Assembly (NCBI GenBank): GCA_029262895.1
Contig: JAJCYM010000089.1
Span: 90,145 to 154,144 of the forward strand
Reading direction: 5' to 3'
From: Roseivirga sp.
GTDB taxonomy: Bacteria; Bacteroidota; Bacteroidia; Cytophagales; Cyclobacteriaceae
Length of the DNA stretch: 64,000 nucleotides
Both the position numbers and the translations under genes were made by a program. The notes under the pieces were generated by a model. That model saw only the letters and a program-made list of their open reading frames with translations. It was not told the origin of the DNA and did not search any database. This document shows positions 56,477-64,000 of this stretch, piece by piece. Positions within the stretch are counted from its first letter, which is position 1. Every line of letters starts with the position of its first letter.

Positions 56477-56513
56477 ACTACATCTGTAGTAGCAATATTA
56501 CTACACGTGTAGT
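56477..56513 (-). promoter_or_regulatory. Two BlaI-type operators before the blaI gene
   Basis: ACTACATCTGTAGT (56477-56490) and ACTACACGTGTAGT (56500-56513) are 23 bp apart, directly before the ATG. They fit the TACA/TGTA dyads bound by BlaI/MecI repressors. A weak TTG / TATATTAA promoter lies just upstream. Confidence 0.75.
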
Positions 56514-56812
56514 TAATATAAAAGGTTGTGAGATTTTTTTTCAATCTAAAATGTAAGTCAGTGCAGAAGTAAAAGAAACCTAAGTCTTCTTGCTAGTACA
56601 AAAATCCATCAACCGGTTCTAGTTTGGGGGCAGATCGGTTTCACCAAGCTGTCCTCTCAAGTCAAGAGAATTTTTACATCTTCTAATCACAATAGTTGTT
56701 TAATCAACTAATAATTTGTTCTGCTGGAAAATTTCACTTCAATTCACTAATCAACAAGTAGGGTCGAAACTAAAGGAAACCGGGTTTAAAGGTTTACATT
56801 GCCACCGACCTT

Positions 56813-57421
56813 ATGTCGATAATCCGCAAAGTAAAGGCACTAGAGAAAGTTTTTGCTGCTCTTGATCAGGAAATTAATATGCTCCAAACCACTAGCGGAT
56901 TACATTGCCTTGCAGGCTGCGGCAAGTGTTGTTTCAAAGCAGATATTGAGGCAACTCCCTTGGAATTTCTTCCTTTTGCATTTCACCTTTTGCTGACCGA
57001 TCGCATTGAGGCTGTTTATCAACAACTACTGGATAAGAAAACACCAACCTGCGTGATTTTCAAACCTGTACTCGGTTCATTAGAAAAAGGAACTTGCAGC
57101 CAATATCCTTATCGGGGCTTAATCTGCCGTTTGTTTGCCTACTCCGCTAATCGGGATGCAAGAGGAGAGGCTCAGTTTATCACTTGCAAGCCAATCAAAG
57201 AAAACCAGCCCGCCACGGTAATGGCAATTAAAGCAGCCATGAAAAGACAAGAGTCTGTGCCAATGATGAGCGATTATTATTTTAAGATTCGCAGCATTGA
57301 TGAGGATTTGGGAACAAAGCTTATGCCCATTAATCACGCCATTCAACAGGCAATGGAGGTTGTAATGGCTTATTACGCTTACCGGACGCCTCCAGTCACT
57401 CCCGGAAAGTTAAGTGCTTGA
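56813..57421 (+). CDS. YkgJ family cysteine cluster protein
   Basis: The 202-aa product has the family's cysteine signature: LAGCGKCCFKADI near residue 37 and CSQYPYRGLICRLFAYS near 100, with further Cys in between. YkgJ-like proteins are thought to bind a metal or an iron-sulfur cluster. Unusually, there is a long helical C-terminus (KPIKENQPATVMAIKAAMK). It converges with the M1 peptidase, separated by a perfect palindrome. Function unknown. Confidence 0.87.
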   Translation: MSIIRKVKALEKVFAALDQEINMLQTTSGLHCLAGCGKCCFKADIEATPLEFLPFAFHLLLTDRIEAVYQQLLDKKTPTCVIFKPVLGSLEKGTCSQYPYRGLICRLFAYSANRDARGEAQFITCKPIKENQPATVMAIKAAMKRQESVPMMSDYYFKIRSIDEDLGTKLMPINHAIQQAMEVVMAYYAYRTPPVTPGKLSA

Positions 57422-57439
57422 GCATCTCTAGCTAAAATA

Positions 57440-57461
57440 GCCCAGGGTTTAAACCCTGGGC
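57440..57461. repeat. Perfect 22-bp palindrome between convergent genes
   Basis: GCCCAGGGTTT and its exact reverse complement meet without a loop. Lying between convergent genes it could act as a bidirectional terminator, but it has no T tract. The form is also that of a REP-type repeat. Confidence 0.6.
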
Positions 57462-57488
57462 TCAAGAGAATTGATACTCAAAATTATT

Positions 57489-59825
57489 TTAATTGCTACC
57501 GCCCGTGCGACTTCTCTGCATTGGGTTAGACCCTGAAGATTGCCCTCTAGCACCTCCACGACTCTTAAAGAGCTCAAAACGAGATGGCTTGTTCTGACGA
57601 GGGAAGTAATTATTGGCCTCATCAGTATCTGCGGTTTCCCTATCCGGATCAATTCGGATTTGAACCACTTCCTTGTCTTTCATAAAGGCTTTGGTCACTT
57701 TCTCCTCATTTTTACGCCAGATATAGGCCGGTATGCGCTCCACTTCTTTGCTGCCATCTTTAAATGTCCATTCAATGATAATAGGCATTACCAAACCACC
57801 AACATTGGAAAAATCGATTTCATAGAAATTCTTGTTACTACCCAACAAAGCCCTTTCCTGATCGCTCAAAGAAGCGCTAAAACGCTGATAGGCCTGCTTG
57901 GCCTCGGGCGTTACTTCAAATTGATCGTAGCTATAGTAGAAGTCCTGTAGGCGTTTGTCTTCTTCTACATAGAACTTCTTGCCTTCAGCACGGTTCCGCT
58001 CAGCAGCAATATCCCTATTGTTTGCCTTCGCCTGTGCGCTTAACAGAGGGTTTTCAATTTCAGGGTTTTTACTATCCAGCTCAAACCAGCGTACATCATC
58101 TATAGAAATATCCACATTGTCAATTGAAAAGAACCATCCGCGAATGAACCAATCTATGTCTACAGCCGATGCATCTTCCAATGTTCTGAACAAATCATCA
58201 GGAGTGGGGTGTTTGAAGGCCCATCGCTTAGCGTACTCCTTAAAGGAAAAATCAAAGAGCTCTCTGCCCATAATGGTTTCACGAAGTATATTCATCCCTG
58301 TAGCTGCCTTGGCATAAGCATTTGAGCCAAACTGAATGATATTCTCAGAATTCGTCATAATTGGCTCCAGCTGATTTTTTGGCAAACCCATATAAGGCGC
58401 AATTTTGTATGCCGGCCCTCTTCTGTGAGGATAGTTGCTATCAAATTCCTGTTCTGTCAAATATTGAACGAAGGTGTTCAAACCTTCATCCATCCAGGTC
58501 CATTGGCGCTCGTCTGAATTGATGATCATTGGGAAGAAGTTATGTCCCACTTCATGAATGATCACTCCAATGGCTCCATATTTTGTTGATTCAGCATAAG
58601 TGCCATCAGGCAATGTTCTTCCAAAGTTGAAACAGATCATAGGATACTCCATTCCATTGGACGCCTCTACGGAAATAGCTACAGGATACGGATAGGGAAT
58701 TGTGTATTTGGAGTAAGTCTTAATGGTATGCGCTACCACCTTAGTGGAATAGGGTTCGTAAATGCCATAAGCCTCCTTAGCATAATAAGACATGGCCATT
58801 GGATGATCTGACCTACCCTCGATGTCTGCTGCCATGGCGTCCCATACAAATTTTCTGGAAGAGGTCCAGGCAAAATCACGCACGTTTTCGGCTTTAAAAT
58901 GCCAAGTTTTCTTTCCTGTTGGTTTTCCCTTCTCAGCAGCCTTGGCTTCGTCCAATGTCACAATCTTAACAGGCTCCACAAACTCCTTTTGTGCTTGTGT
59001 CCATCGTTTTTGCTGCTCTGCCGTCAACACTGACTTTGCGTTTTGCAATGATCCTGTTGACCCTACAACGTGGTCATTTGGCACAGTCATTTTCACATCA
59101 AAATTTCCGAAAGTCAAGGCAAATTCACCCCTGCCTGTAAATTGTTTGTTGTTCCAACCTTGGAAATCTGAATACACGGCCATCCTTGGATGCCAGCCTG
59201 TGATGGTATAGATGTAATTACCATCTCCGGGAAAATATTCATGTCCGCCTCTTGCACCTGAGATGCTTCGGGGTGTTGTATTGTACCACCATTTAATGTT
59301 GAAAGTGATTTTTTCGCCCGGTTTCAAGGTAGACTTCAAATCTATGCGCATCATTGTTTGATTGATGGTATGCACCATATCCACTCCTTTGGCATCTTTG
59401 ACTTCTTCTATATGGTAGCCCCAATCATTATCGTGCCCATCCATATTATCAATCTGACTGTAGGTCATTCGCTGCCTCACTCTGCTCGGATCAAACTTGT
59501 AAGAATCGTTATCCGGCTTTCGAACATTCTCGTCCAGTTGGATCCAGAGATAGTCAAGAGGGTCTGGTGAATTGTTCCAATAAGTAATTTTTTCTGAACC
59601 GGTGAGCCGCTGGTTCTCATCATTCAATTCCGCTTCAATCTGATAGTCCGCCCTCTGCTGCCAGTATTGATGTCCCGGAGCTCCAGAGGCCGTACGATAA
59701 ACGCTTGGATCTCTCAGCATTCGCTCCATTTGTTCAAATCTCTTACCGTGGTTGCTATTTATCACCTGTGCAAAAGCCGGTGCAGCAACAAGCAATGCGA
59801 CAAAAGCGATGATTACTCGTTTCAT
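57489..59825 (-). CDS. M1 family metallopeptidase
   Basis: The 778-aa exported protein has a signal peptide (cleavage near AFAQ, residue 20). The M1 zinc site is complete: HEVGH followed after 18 residues by the third ligand Glu in WMDEGLNTF. The GAMEN-type exopeptidase motif is replaced by NGMEYP. An N-terminal beta domain precedes it, and the C-terminal 120 residues carry a Gly/Ser/Arg-rich tail. It probably removes N-terminal residues from peptides outside the cytoplasm. The HupE-like gene lies 16 bp upstream, so they form an operon. Confidence 0.93.
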   Translation of the reverse strand: MKRVIIAFVALLVAAPAFAQVINSNHGKRFEQMERMLRDPSVYRTASGAPGHQYWQQRADYQIEAELNDENQRLTGSEKITYWNNSPDPLDYLWIQLDENVRKPDNDSYKFDPSRVRQRMTYSQIDNMDGHDNDWGYHIEEVKDAKGVDMVHTINQTMMRIDLKSTLKPGEKITFNIKWWYNTTPRSISGARGGHEYFPGDGNYIYTITGWHPRMAVYSDFQGWNNKQFTGRGEFALTFGNFDVKMTVPNDHVVGSTGSLQNAKSVLTAEQQKRWTQAQKEFVEPVKIVTLDEAKAAEKGKPTGKKTWHFKAENVRDFAWTSSRKFVWDAMAADIEGRSDHPMAMSYYAKEAYGIYEPYSTKVVAHTIKTYSKYTIPYPYPVAISVEASNGMEYPMICFNFGRTLPDGTYAESTKYGAIGVIIHEVGHNFFPMIINSDERQWTWMDEGLNTFVQYLTEQEFDSNYPHRRGPAYKIAPYMGLPKNQLEPIMTNSENIIQFGSNAYAKAATGMNILRETIMGRELFDFSFKEYAKRWAFKHPTPDDLFRTLEDASAVDIDWFIRGWFFSIDNVDISIDDVRWFELDSKNPEIENPLLSAQAKANNRDIAAERNRAEGKKFYVEEDKRLQDFYYSYDQFEVTPEAKQAYQRFSASLSDQERALLGSNKNFYEIDFSNVGGLVMPIIIEWTFKDGSKEVERIPAYIWRKNEEKVTKAFMKDKEVVQIRIDPDRETADTDEANNYFPRQNKPSRFELFKSRGGARGQSSGSNPMQRSRTGGSN

Positions 59826-59841
59826 TGTTTTATAGTTTAGT

Positions 59842-60426
59842 TTACCAAAATTTTGTTTCTATCATTAATGTAATTGCAATGCCCGCAATGGCGGATGAAA
59901 TCACAAGATTCCAATCCCGTCTTGACACGCCAGCCAGTCCCACGAAAATAAAAGCGAGTACCATGAAGACGACTACAATAATAATCTGACCCAACTCAAG
60001 ACCAAGATTAAAACCCAACAGCGGGGTGACAAGACTTTCTTCCTTGCCCAACATGCTCTTTAACCTTCTTGCAAAACCCAAACCATGAATGAGGCCAAAG
60101 AATAGCGCAAAAAAGTAGTTCACATTGATAAAGCCCGGCCGAAGCGTATTCTGCCTTCGCAGGATATTCGAGAAAGCGGCTATAAAAATGGTTAGGGCGA
60201 TAAGAAATTCAACCACATCCGTTCGCACATCAATCACATTCAAAGCACTTAAAGCCAGCGTAATTGAATGACCTATGGTGAAAGCGGTGACCAAAATCAG
60301 CACTTTTTTCCAGTCCTGTACCACATAGAGCGCACATAGTGCCACTACAAAGAGCATATGATCATATCCCGCAATATCCAGGATATGCCTCGTACCAAAA
60401 TTGAAGTAAAATGTAAATTGGTCCAT
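59842..60426 (-). CDS. HupE/UreJ family membrane protein
   Basis: The 194-aa product has six membrane helices. GYDHMLFVVALC near residue 20, the His in FTIGHSITLAL, and FFGLIHGLGFA are hallmarks of HupE/UreJ proteins, which are linked to nickel or cobalt entry. In Bacteroidota this gene is often found with an M1 peptidase and a DUF6702 gene, as here. Metal transport is inference. The divergent DUF6702 gene starts 85 bp away. Confidence 0.85.
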   Translation of the reverse strand: MDQFTFYFNFGTRHILDIAGYDHMLFVVALCALYVVQDWKKVLILVTAFTIGHSITLALSALNVIDVRTDVVEFLIALTIFIAAFSNILRRQNTLRPGFINVNYFFALFFGLIHGLGFARRLKSMLGKEESLVTPLLGFNLGLELGQIIIVVVFMVLAFIFVGLAGVSRRDWNLVISSAIAGIAITLMIETKFW

Positions 60427-60511
60427 TTATTGATTTAGGAAAGCGAAACAGAATGGCAATTCATTAAGATTGTAATATTAAAACTTAATTTTAAATCGGC
60501 ATACAAAACAG

Positions 60512-61009
60512 ATGACCATGCTCAAGAGCTTTATATGTACGGTAGTTTGGGGTTTAGGATTAATCCTACACCCTTTTCACATGAGTGTATGTGACATTGA
60601 GCACAATGCTGAAAATAAATCGCTGGAAATTGCGCAACGCATATTTATCGATGACCTGGAAGTGGGCCTGAAGAAATTTCACAATCTGGAATCTGTTGAA
60701 ACCTATAAGCCCAAGGATCCTCAAAAACTCGACAGCCTTATCAGCGCTTATATACTAAGTAAATTGAGCATCGTTGTTGATAATAAAGAAATGATACTGA
60801 ATTACCTTGGCAGTGAAATAGAAGGTGAAGCCCGGTGGTGCTATATAGAAGTAGAGGGTGTGGAAGCAGTGAAAAGCGTAGAGGTTACAAATCTGATTTT
60901 ACTGGAAAGCTTTGATGACCAGGAGAACATTGTGCATGTAAAGGCCAATGACAAACTGAAGAGTTATCGCCTGAACAGGGACGAAAAGCACACTACTTTT
61001 AATTGGTAA
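60512..61009 (+). CDS. DUF6702 family exported protein
   Basis: The 165-aa product has a hydrophobic signal (residues 5-20) and the DUF6702 opening HPFHMSVCDIEHNAENKSLE, then a beta-rich domain (ILNYLGSEIEGEARWCYIEV). The HPFH...H pattern suggests a metal site. The family regularly accompanies HupE and M1 peptidase genes. The lipoprotein gene follows 1 bp later. Confidence 0.85.
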   Translation: MTMLKSFICTVVWGLGLILHPFHMSVCDIEHNAENKSLEIAQRIFIDDLEVGLKKFHNLESVETYKPKDPQKLDSLISAYILSKLSIVVDNKEMILNYLGSEIEGEARWCYIEVEGVEAVKSVEVTNLILLESFDDQENIVHVKANDKLKSYRLNRDEKHTTFNW

Positions 61010-61010
61010 G

Positions 61011-61841
61011 ATGAGGTCACTTTGGTGTTCTATACTAATAACAACTCTCCTTGCCGGATGCTCTTTCGGGGATAAGGAAAAACAGGATGTAACTCAACCC
61101 GAGGTCGTTCCTTCGGCCACTTTTATAACCTATGAGCTAAGGGATATCAATGATAAAAAGGGCCCTTGCGCAACGGACAGCAGTAGCCAGCCTTGCTTGA
61201 ATGTAGACATCAATTACCCCATCATCACCAAGGGCGGTAGCCAGCAGGTCCTTGATTCAGTAAACAAGGGCATTAAAGAGGACATTTTCTCCTATGCATT
61301 CATAAAAGAAACACCCAAAAGCTTTGAGTCATTAATTGATGAAATTTCTGATGAGTACGAGGCCATACTTAAAGAATTTCCAGATTATACCAATCCTTGG
61401 AGTCTCGAAATTAGCTCTGATATCATTTTTCAGGCACCGAAATTTATAAGCGTGGCTACCACCATCTTCTCCTACACAGGTGGTGCTCACCCAAACTCAT
61501 ATCTCGTTTATAAAAGCTATGACCTTCAAACCGGCAAGGCCATTGCCTTGGGTGATATACTGAGAGCTGACTTCGAACAGGACCTTTATCGTTCAGCAGA
61601 GATTGAGTTTCGAATGAATAATAAAATTCCTCCTTCTCAAGATTTATCCGAATCAGGTTTCTTTTTTGAAGATGAGGAATTTAAGCTCAACGATAACTTC
61701 GCTATTATTGACAAGAGCTTAATCTTCTATTTTAATCCTTATGAAATTGCGTCATATTCTCGAGGGCCCAGTGAGTTGGAGTTAAAATTGACAGATTATG
61801 CCGATATGATCAAATCCGGAAGTGTCATCGATGATTTCTAG
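61011..61841 (+). CDS. DUF3298/DUF4163 lipoprotein (RsiV-like)
   Basis: The 276-aa lipoprotein has Cys17 in LLAGCSFG. The body fits the DUF4163-DUF3298 pair: VDINYPIITKGGSQQVLDSV, then YTGGAHPNSYLVYKSYD and FYFNPYEIASYSRGP. In RsiV this pair binds lysozyme; whether this one does is not known. Its stop region overlaps the YceI start by 11 nt, so the three genes from 60512 are an operon. Confidence 0.87.
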   Translation: MRSLWCSILITTLLAGCSFGDKEKQDVTQPEVVPSATFITYELRDINDKKGPCATDSSSQPCLNVDINYPIITKGGSQQVLDSVNKGIKEDIFSYAFIKETPKSFESLIDEISDEYEAILKEFPDYTNPWSLEISSDIIFQAPKFISVATTIFSYTGGAHPNSYLVYKSYDLQTGKAIALGDILRADFEQDLYRSAEIEFRMNNKIPPSQDLSESGFFFEDEEFKLNDNFAIIDKSLIFYFNPYEIASYSRGPSELELKLTDYADMIKSGSVIDDF

Positions 61842-62346
61842 ACTGCTCTTTGTTGCGATTTTCGCCTGCTCTCTTGTGGTCCAGGCTCAGGAGCAAAAAC
61901 CAGTAACCTTTACTATCAAAAATGCGGGCATTAATGTTAAAGGCTCTTTTGCCTCAATGAATGCCCAAGTTGCGTTCGACCCGGAAAATCTTAGCGATTC
62001 ATTTTTTCTGGTCAAAATACCTGTAAATACTATTAAAACAGGTATCAAAGGAAGGGACAAGCATTTGAAAAAATCCAAGTACTTTGCCACTGAACAATAC
62101 CCGGAAATATCTTTCAAGTCCACGAGCATTTCAAAGACAACCGAGGGGTTCTTGGTGAAAGGAAATCTCACGGTCAAAGCCACAACAAAATTGATCGAAA
62201 TTACTTTCGTTCGCAAAGCTCAGGATGGCATCACAACATTGGAGGGCAGCCTGGAGCTGAATAGGAGGGATTATGCTGTGGGTAAAGGCAGCTTGATTCT
62301 TGGTAACCAGGTCAAGATCAAAATCCATTATTCTTTTGATAACTGA
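61831..62346 (+). CDS. YceI family protein
   Basis: From ATG 61831 the product is 171 aa; a GTG at 61822 is less likely. A signal peptide ends near VVQAQ. The YceI lipocalin-like barrel shows VDTIKTGIKGRDKHLKK-type residues (NTIKTGIKGRDKHLKK), FATEQYPEISFKS and GNLTVKATTKLIEI. YceI proteins bind polyisoprenoid lipids in the periplasm. It converges with and overlaps the RNA-ligase-like gene by 19 nt. Confidence 0.9.
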   Translation: MISRLLFVAIFACSLVVQAQEQKPVTFTIKNAGINVKGSFASMNAQVAFDPENLSDSFFLVKIPVNTIKTGIKGRDKHLKKSKYFATEQYPEISFKSTSISKTTEGFLVKGNLTVKATTKLIEITFVRKAQDGITTLEGSLELNRRDYAVGKGSLILGNQVKIKIHYSFDN

Positions 62347-62885
62347 AATTCCTTAAGAAGTTGCCAGCTTTTTCCATCGTGCTTTAACAAATGAATGGAT
62401 GAAACCTCAAAAGTCGCTTCATACCTCTTGTTCTTGAATTCATCCCAAGCAAGGGGAAAAACCTCTTTTTTTAAGTCTCGGAATGCCACGGTCATGTGCG
62501 GATAGTAGGGCAAGGCGTAACGTGTAGCATTAAACAGGTTGAGCTCCTTTTTAGCAAAGTCTTCAAGACCTGCCTGAAGTAACATCAGATTTTCATCTTG
62601 ACCCACAACGATATAAATCACTCTTGGTCCAAATGCCTCAAAATTATTCAGGGTAATTTCAAAGGTTTTAAAATTTTTACTTGCATGCACAAGTTTATCC
62701 AAGAGCAGCTGCTCTTTCTTTTCTTTCCAGAGAAAAGGCATATGCAATGTGATATGAGGAGGGGAACGCAAAGCGGCCTTGGAATCGTATTTATCACGAA
62801 TATGCGCTTTGATTTTATATACCTCCGATACTATTGGCTCTGGAGGAATAATGGCTAGAAAATATTTGGATAAAGGTGTTTTCAC
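62328..62885 (-). CDS. 2'-5' RNA ligase / LigT-like phosphoesterase
   Basis: The 185-aa product, starting with GTG, has the two His-x-Thr motifs of the 2H phosphoesterase fold: PPHITLHMPF and YPHMTVAFRDL. LigT-like enzymes act on 2'-5' or cyclic phosphodiester bonds in RNA. The true substrate is unknown. The 3' end overlaps yceI tail to tail by 19 nt. Confidence 0.88.
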   Translation of the reverse strand: MKTPLSKYFLAIIPPEPIVSEVYKIKAHIRDKYDSKAALRSPPHITLHMPFLWKEKKEQLLLDKLVHASKNFKTFEITLNNFEAFGPRVIYIVVGQDENLMLLQAGLEDFAKKELNLFNATRYALPYYPHMTVAFRDLKKEVFPLAWDEFKNKRYEATFEVSSIHLLKHDGKSWQLLKEFQLSKE

Positions 62886-62937
62886 TCTGCCAAATTAAAT
62901 GATTTCTTTGGCTCGTTAGGGTAATTTTTAGTCAGCC

Positions 62938-63135
62938 TTAAGCCTTTATGAGCTGTTGGCGCCTACCCAGGTGACGAACCAATGACATGTTGCTTAAAAG
63001 TATAAGCGTCAAAACTATCCATAGACTTATACCAATTTGATTCTGATTCCAATCTGAAAACACGATCCATAAGATCAACATTTCCAGAGGTATAGTTAAT
63101 AGTAGCAACAATTTTTTAGTTTTGGTCAATTCCAT
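62938..63135 (-). CDS. Small two-helix membrane protein
   Basis: From ATG 63135 the product is 65 aa with two membrane helices (LLLLLTIPLEMLILWIVF and LWIVLTLILLSNMSLV) and basic ends. No family recognised. The hydrophobic pattern and isolated position make a real small gene likely but not certain. Confidence 0.6.
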   Translation of the reverse strand: MELTKTKKLLLLLTIPLEMLILWIVFSDWNQNQIGISLWIVLTLILLSNMSLVRHLGRRQQLIKA

Positions 63136-63144
63136 ATTCCACAA

Positions 63145-63668
63145 TTTTTATTGTCATTAAAATCCATTCAGGTAAGCAAGTATCAGTCCAAAAGCTTGGA
63201 TCAGCAGAGATTATTTCTCCGAGAACCATAGGCTAATGGGTCTTCAAGATTATCTAAGAAAATGGCCGGGTTTGAAGTCGAAATTCTGTGAGACAGAGTA
63301 CTGTTGACTTCTAAAATCTAAAAAAGCCGATGAAAGCTCTTTCTCAATTCAAAGTCAATATAATGTTCTTTTCATTGCATTACAGATTCAGGCTCAACTA
63401 AATGACAAACTACACTCATAAATGACAGACTACGGTCAAAAGGAGCTGTTTCTTTTATCTGAAAAAGGAGCCATCAGTGTTAAATCCAGCTTAGGCCCAG
63501 CTAAAAATTGAATTAAATACTAACCTGTCGACATTGGTTTCCGAGACATAATGATTAGAGAGTGTTACATTACTCATTTGTAACTATATCTGTTTAAATT
63601 CAACAGGAATTCCGCTTTCAAGCCCTCGCCATTTACTCCTAAGTCATCAATTCATTCTAAAAGGCTTT
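63145..63668. other. Intergenic region with a direct repeat
   Basis: No gene is seen. AATGACAAACTAC at 63401 and AATGACAGACTAC at 63421 form a 20-bp-spaced direct repeat, which could be a regulator site. The region lies between a small membrane gene and the RAYT remnant. Confidence 0.4.
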
Positions 63669-63965
63669 ATGAGTATGAGTAGGCTCCAACCCGAGACATT
63701 CTATCATATATACAATCATGCCAATGGCAGTGACAACTTGTTTCGTGAAGAAGACAACTATAACTATTTCTTAAGACAGTGGGAAAAGTACATTTCACCA
63801 ATAGCAAACACATACGCCTACTGTTTAATGCCCAATCATTTTCATGCGCTTATCAGGATAAAGGCCATAGAGGAGATTTTAGCAATAGACAGATTTAAGA
63901 AGTTCAAAGACTCGTCAAAACAGTCAGGTATTTTAGAACAGAAAGGTTTGTCGAGTCTACTTTAG
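63669..63965 (+). pseudogene. REP-associated tyrosine transposase (RAYT), truncated
   Basis: The 98-codon frame has the N-terminal half of a Y1/RAYT transposase: ETFYHIYNHANGSDNLF, then YCLMPNHFHALIRIK with the HUH pair H57 and H59 that binds the metal. A TAG at 63963 stops the frame. In the same frame after it, KQLSNFLNI matches the next conserved block, and another stop follows. The catalytic Tyr region is beyond the window or lost. The gene looks inactivated. It may be the source of the REP doublet at 9933. Confidence 0.75.
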
Positions 63966-64000
63966 AAGCAATTAAGCAATTTTTTAAATATCTAACCTAA

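Noticed and set aside
52663..56544. Beta-lactam resistance locus
   Set aside because: The repressor and protease resemble BlaI/BlaR1, but the sensor domain is missing and the hydrolase lacks the KTG motif of true beta-lactamases; a general envelope-response operon is the safer reading.

Overview
The window reads as chromosome of a Bacteroidota member, most likely Cytophagales-like (inference). The sequence-based reasons are: FtsX-type permeases with the Bacteroidota permease prefix domain, a TonB receptor with a carboxypeptidase-regulatory-like domain, LytS/LytTR and propeller-sensor two-component pairs, DUF5723, DUF6702 and DUF2141 proteins, few Shine-Dalgarno sequences, and promoter-like TTTG / TAnnTTTG boxes. 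No rRNA, tRNA, CRISPR array or prophage was seen. Mobile DNA is limited to small palindromic elements and one broken REP-associated transposase.

Layout. 1-7.2 kb (minus): a PadR regulator followed by three large FtsX permeases, the last cut by the window edge, every junction overlapping by exactly 8 nt. 7.3-9.8 kb: a fourth, frameshifted permease. 9.9-10.2 kb: a paired inverted REP element. 10.2-14.0 kb (minus): membrane-anchored AraC regulator, MBL-fold hydrolase, DinB protein, recF. 14.1-17.7 kb (plus): pdhA, a TPR membrane protein, ribH, an aspartate kinase. 18.3-28.0 kb: a small zinc-binding protein, LolA-like and Tat-exported MBL proteins, an M14 peptidase, coaX, an amidase, a DinB pair, a MITE-like element, a dienelactone hydrolase and a DUF5723 barrel protein. 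28.6-36.9 kb (plus): S41 peptidase, polA, and a propeller histidine kinase with its NarL-type regulator.

36.9-43.2 kb holds two tandemly duplicated NHL-propeller lipoproteins, each with a similar palindrome exactly 63 nt upstream of its start, then a DUF1579-like protein, a bicupin lipoprotein and a serine/threonine dehydratase. 43.2-44.4 kb holds a Fic protein whose start is abutted by a 41-bp-period operator-like array. 44.5-52.6 kb (plus) holds a TonB receptor, DUF2141 and TPR proteins, a LytS/LytTR pair, a CPBP protease, two related small membrane proteins and a secreted protein. The TonB receptor and the TPR gene share an upstream motif at nearly equal distance. 52.7-56.5 kb (minus) is a blaI-blaR1-serine hydrolase operon with ACTACA/TGTAGT palindromes at the operon promoter and inside the start of the hydrolase gene. 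56.8-64 kb carries a YkgJ protein, an HupE-M1 peptidase pair divergent from DUF6702-DUF3298-YceI genes, a 2'-5' RNA ligase-like protein and the transposase remnant.

Most genes are housekeeping or envelope functions. The strongest unexplained signals are regulatory: the Fic promoter array, the shared operators of the lipoprotein cluster, the intragenic BlaI-type palindrome, the motif shared by the two operons beside the LytTR pair, and the small mobile palindromic elements.
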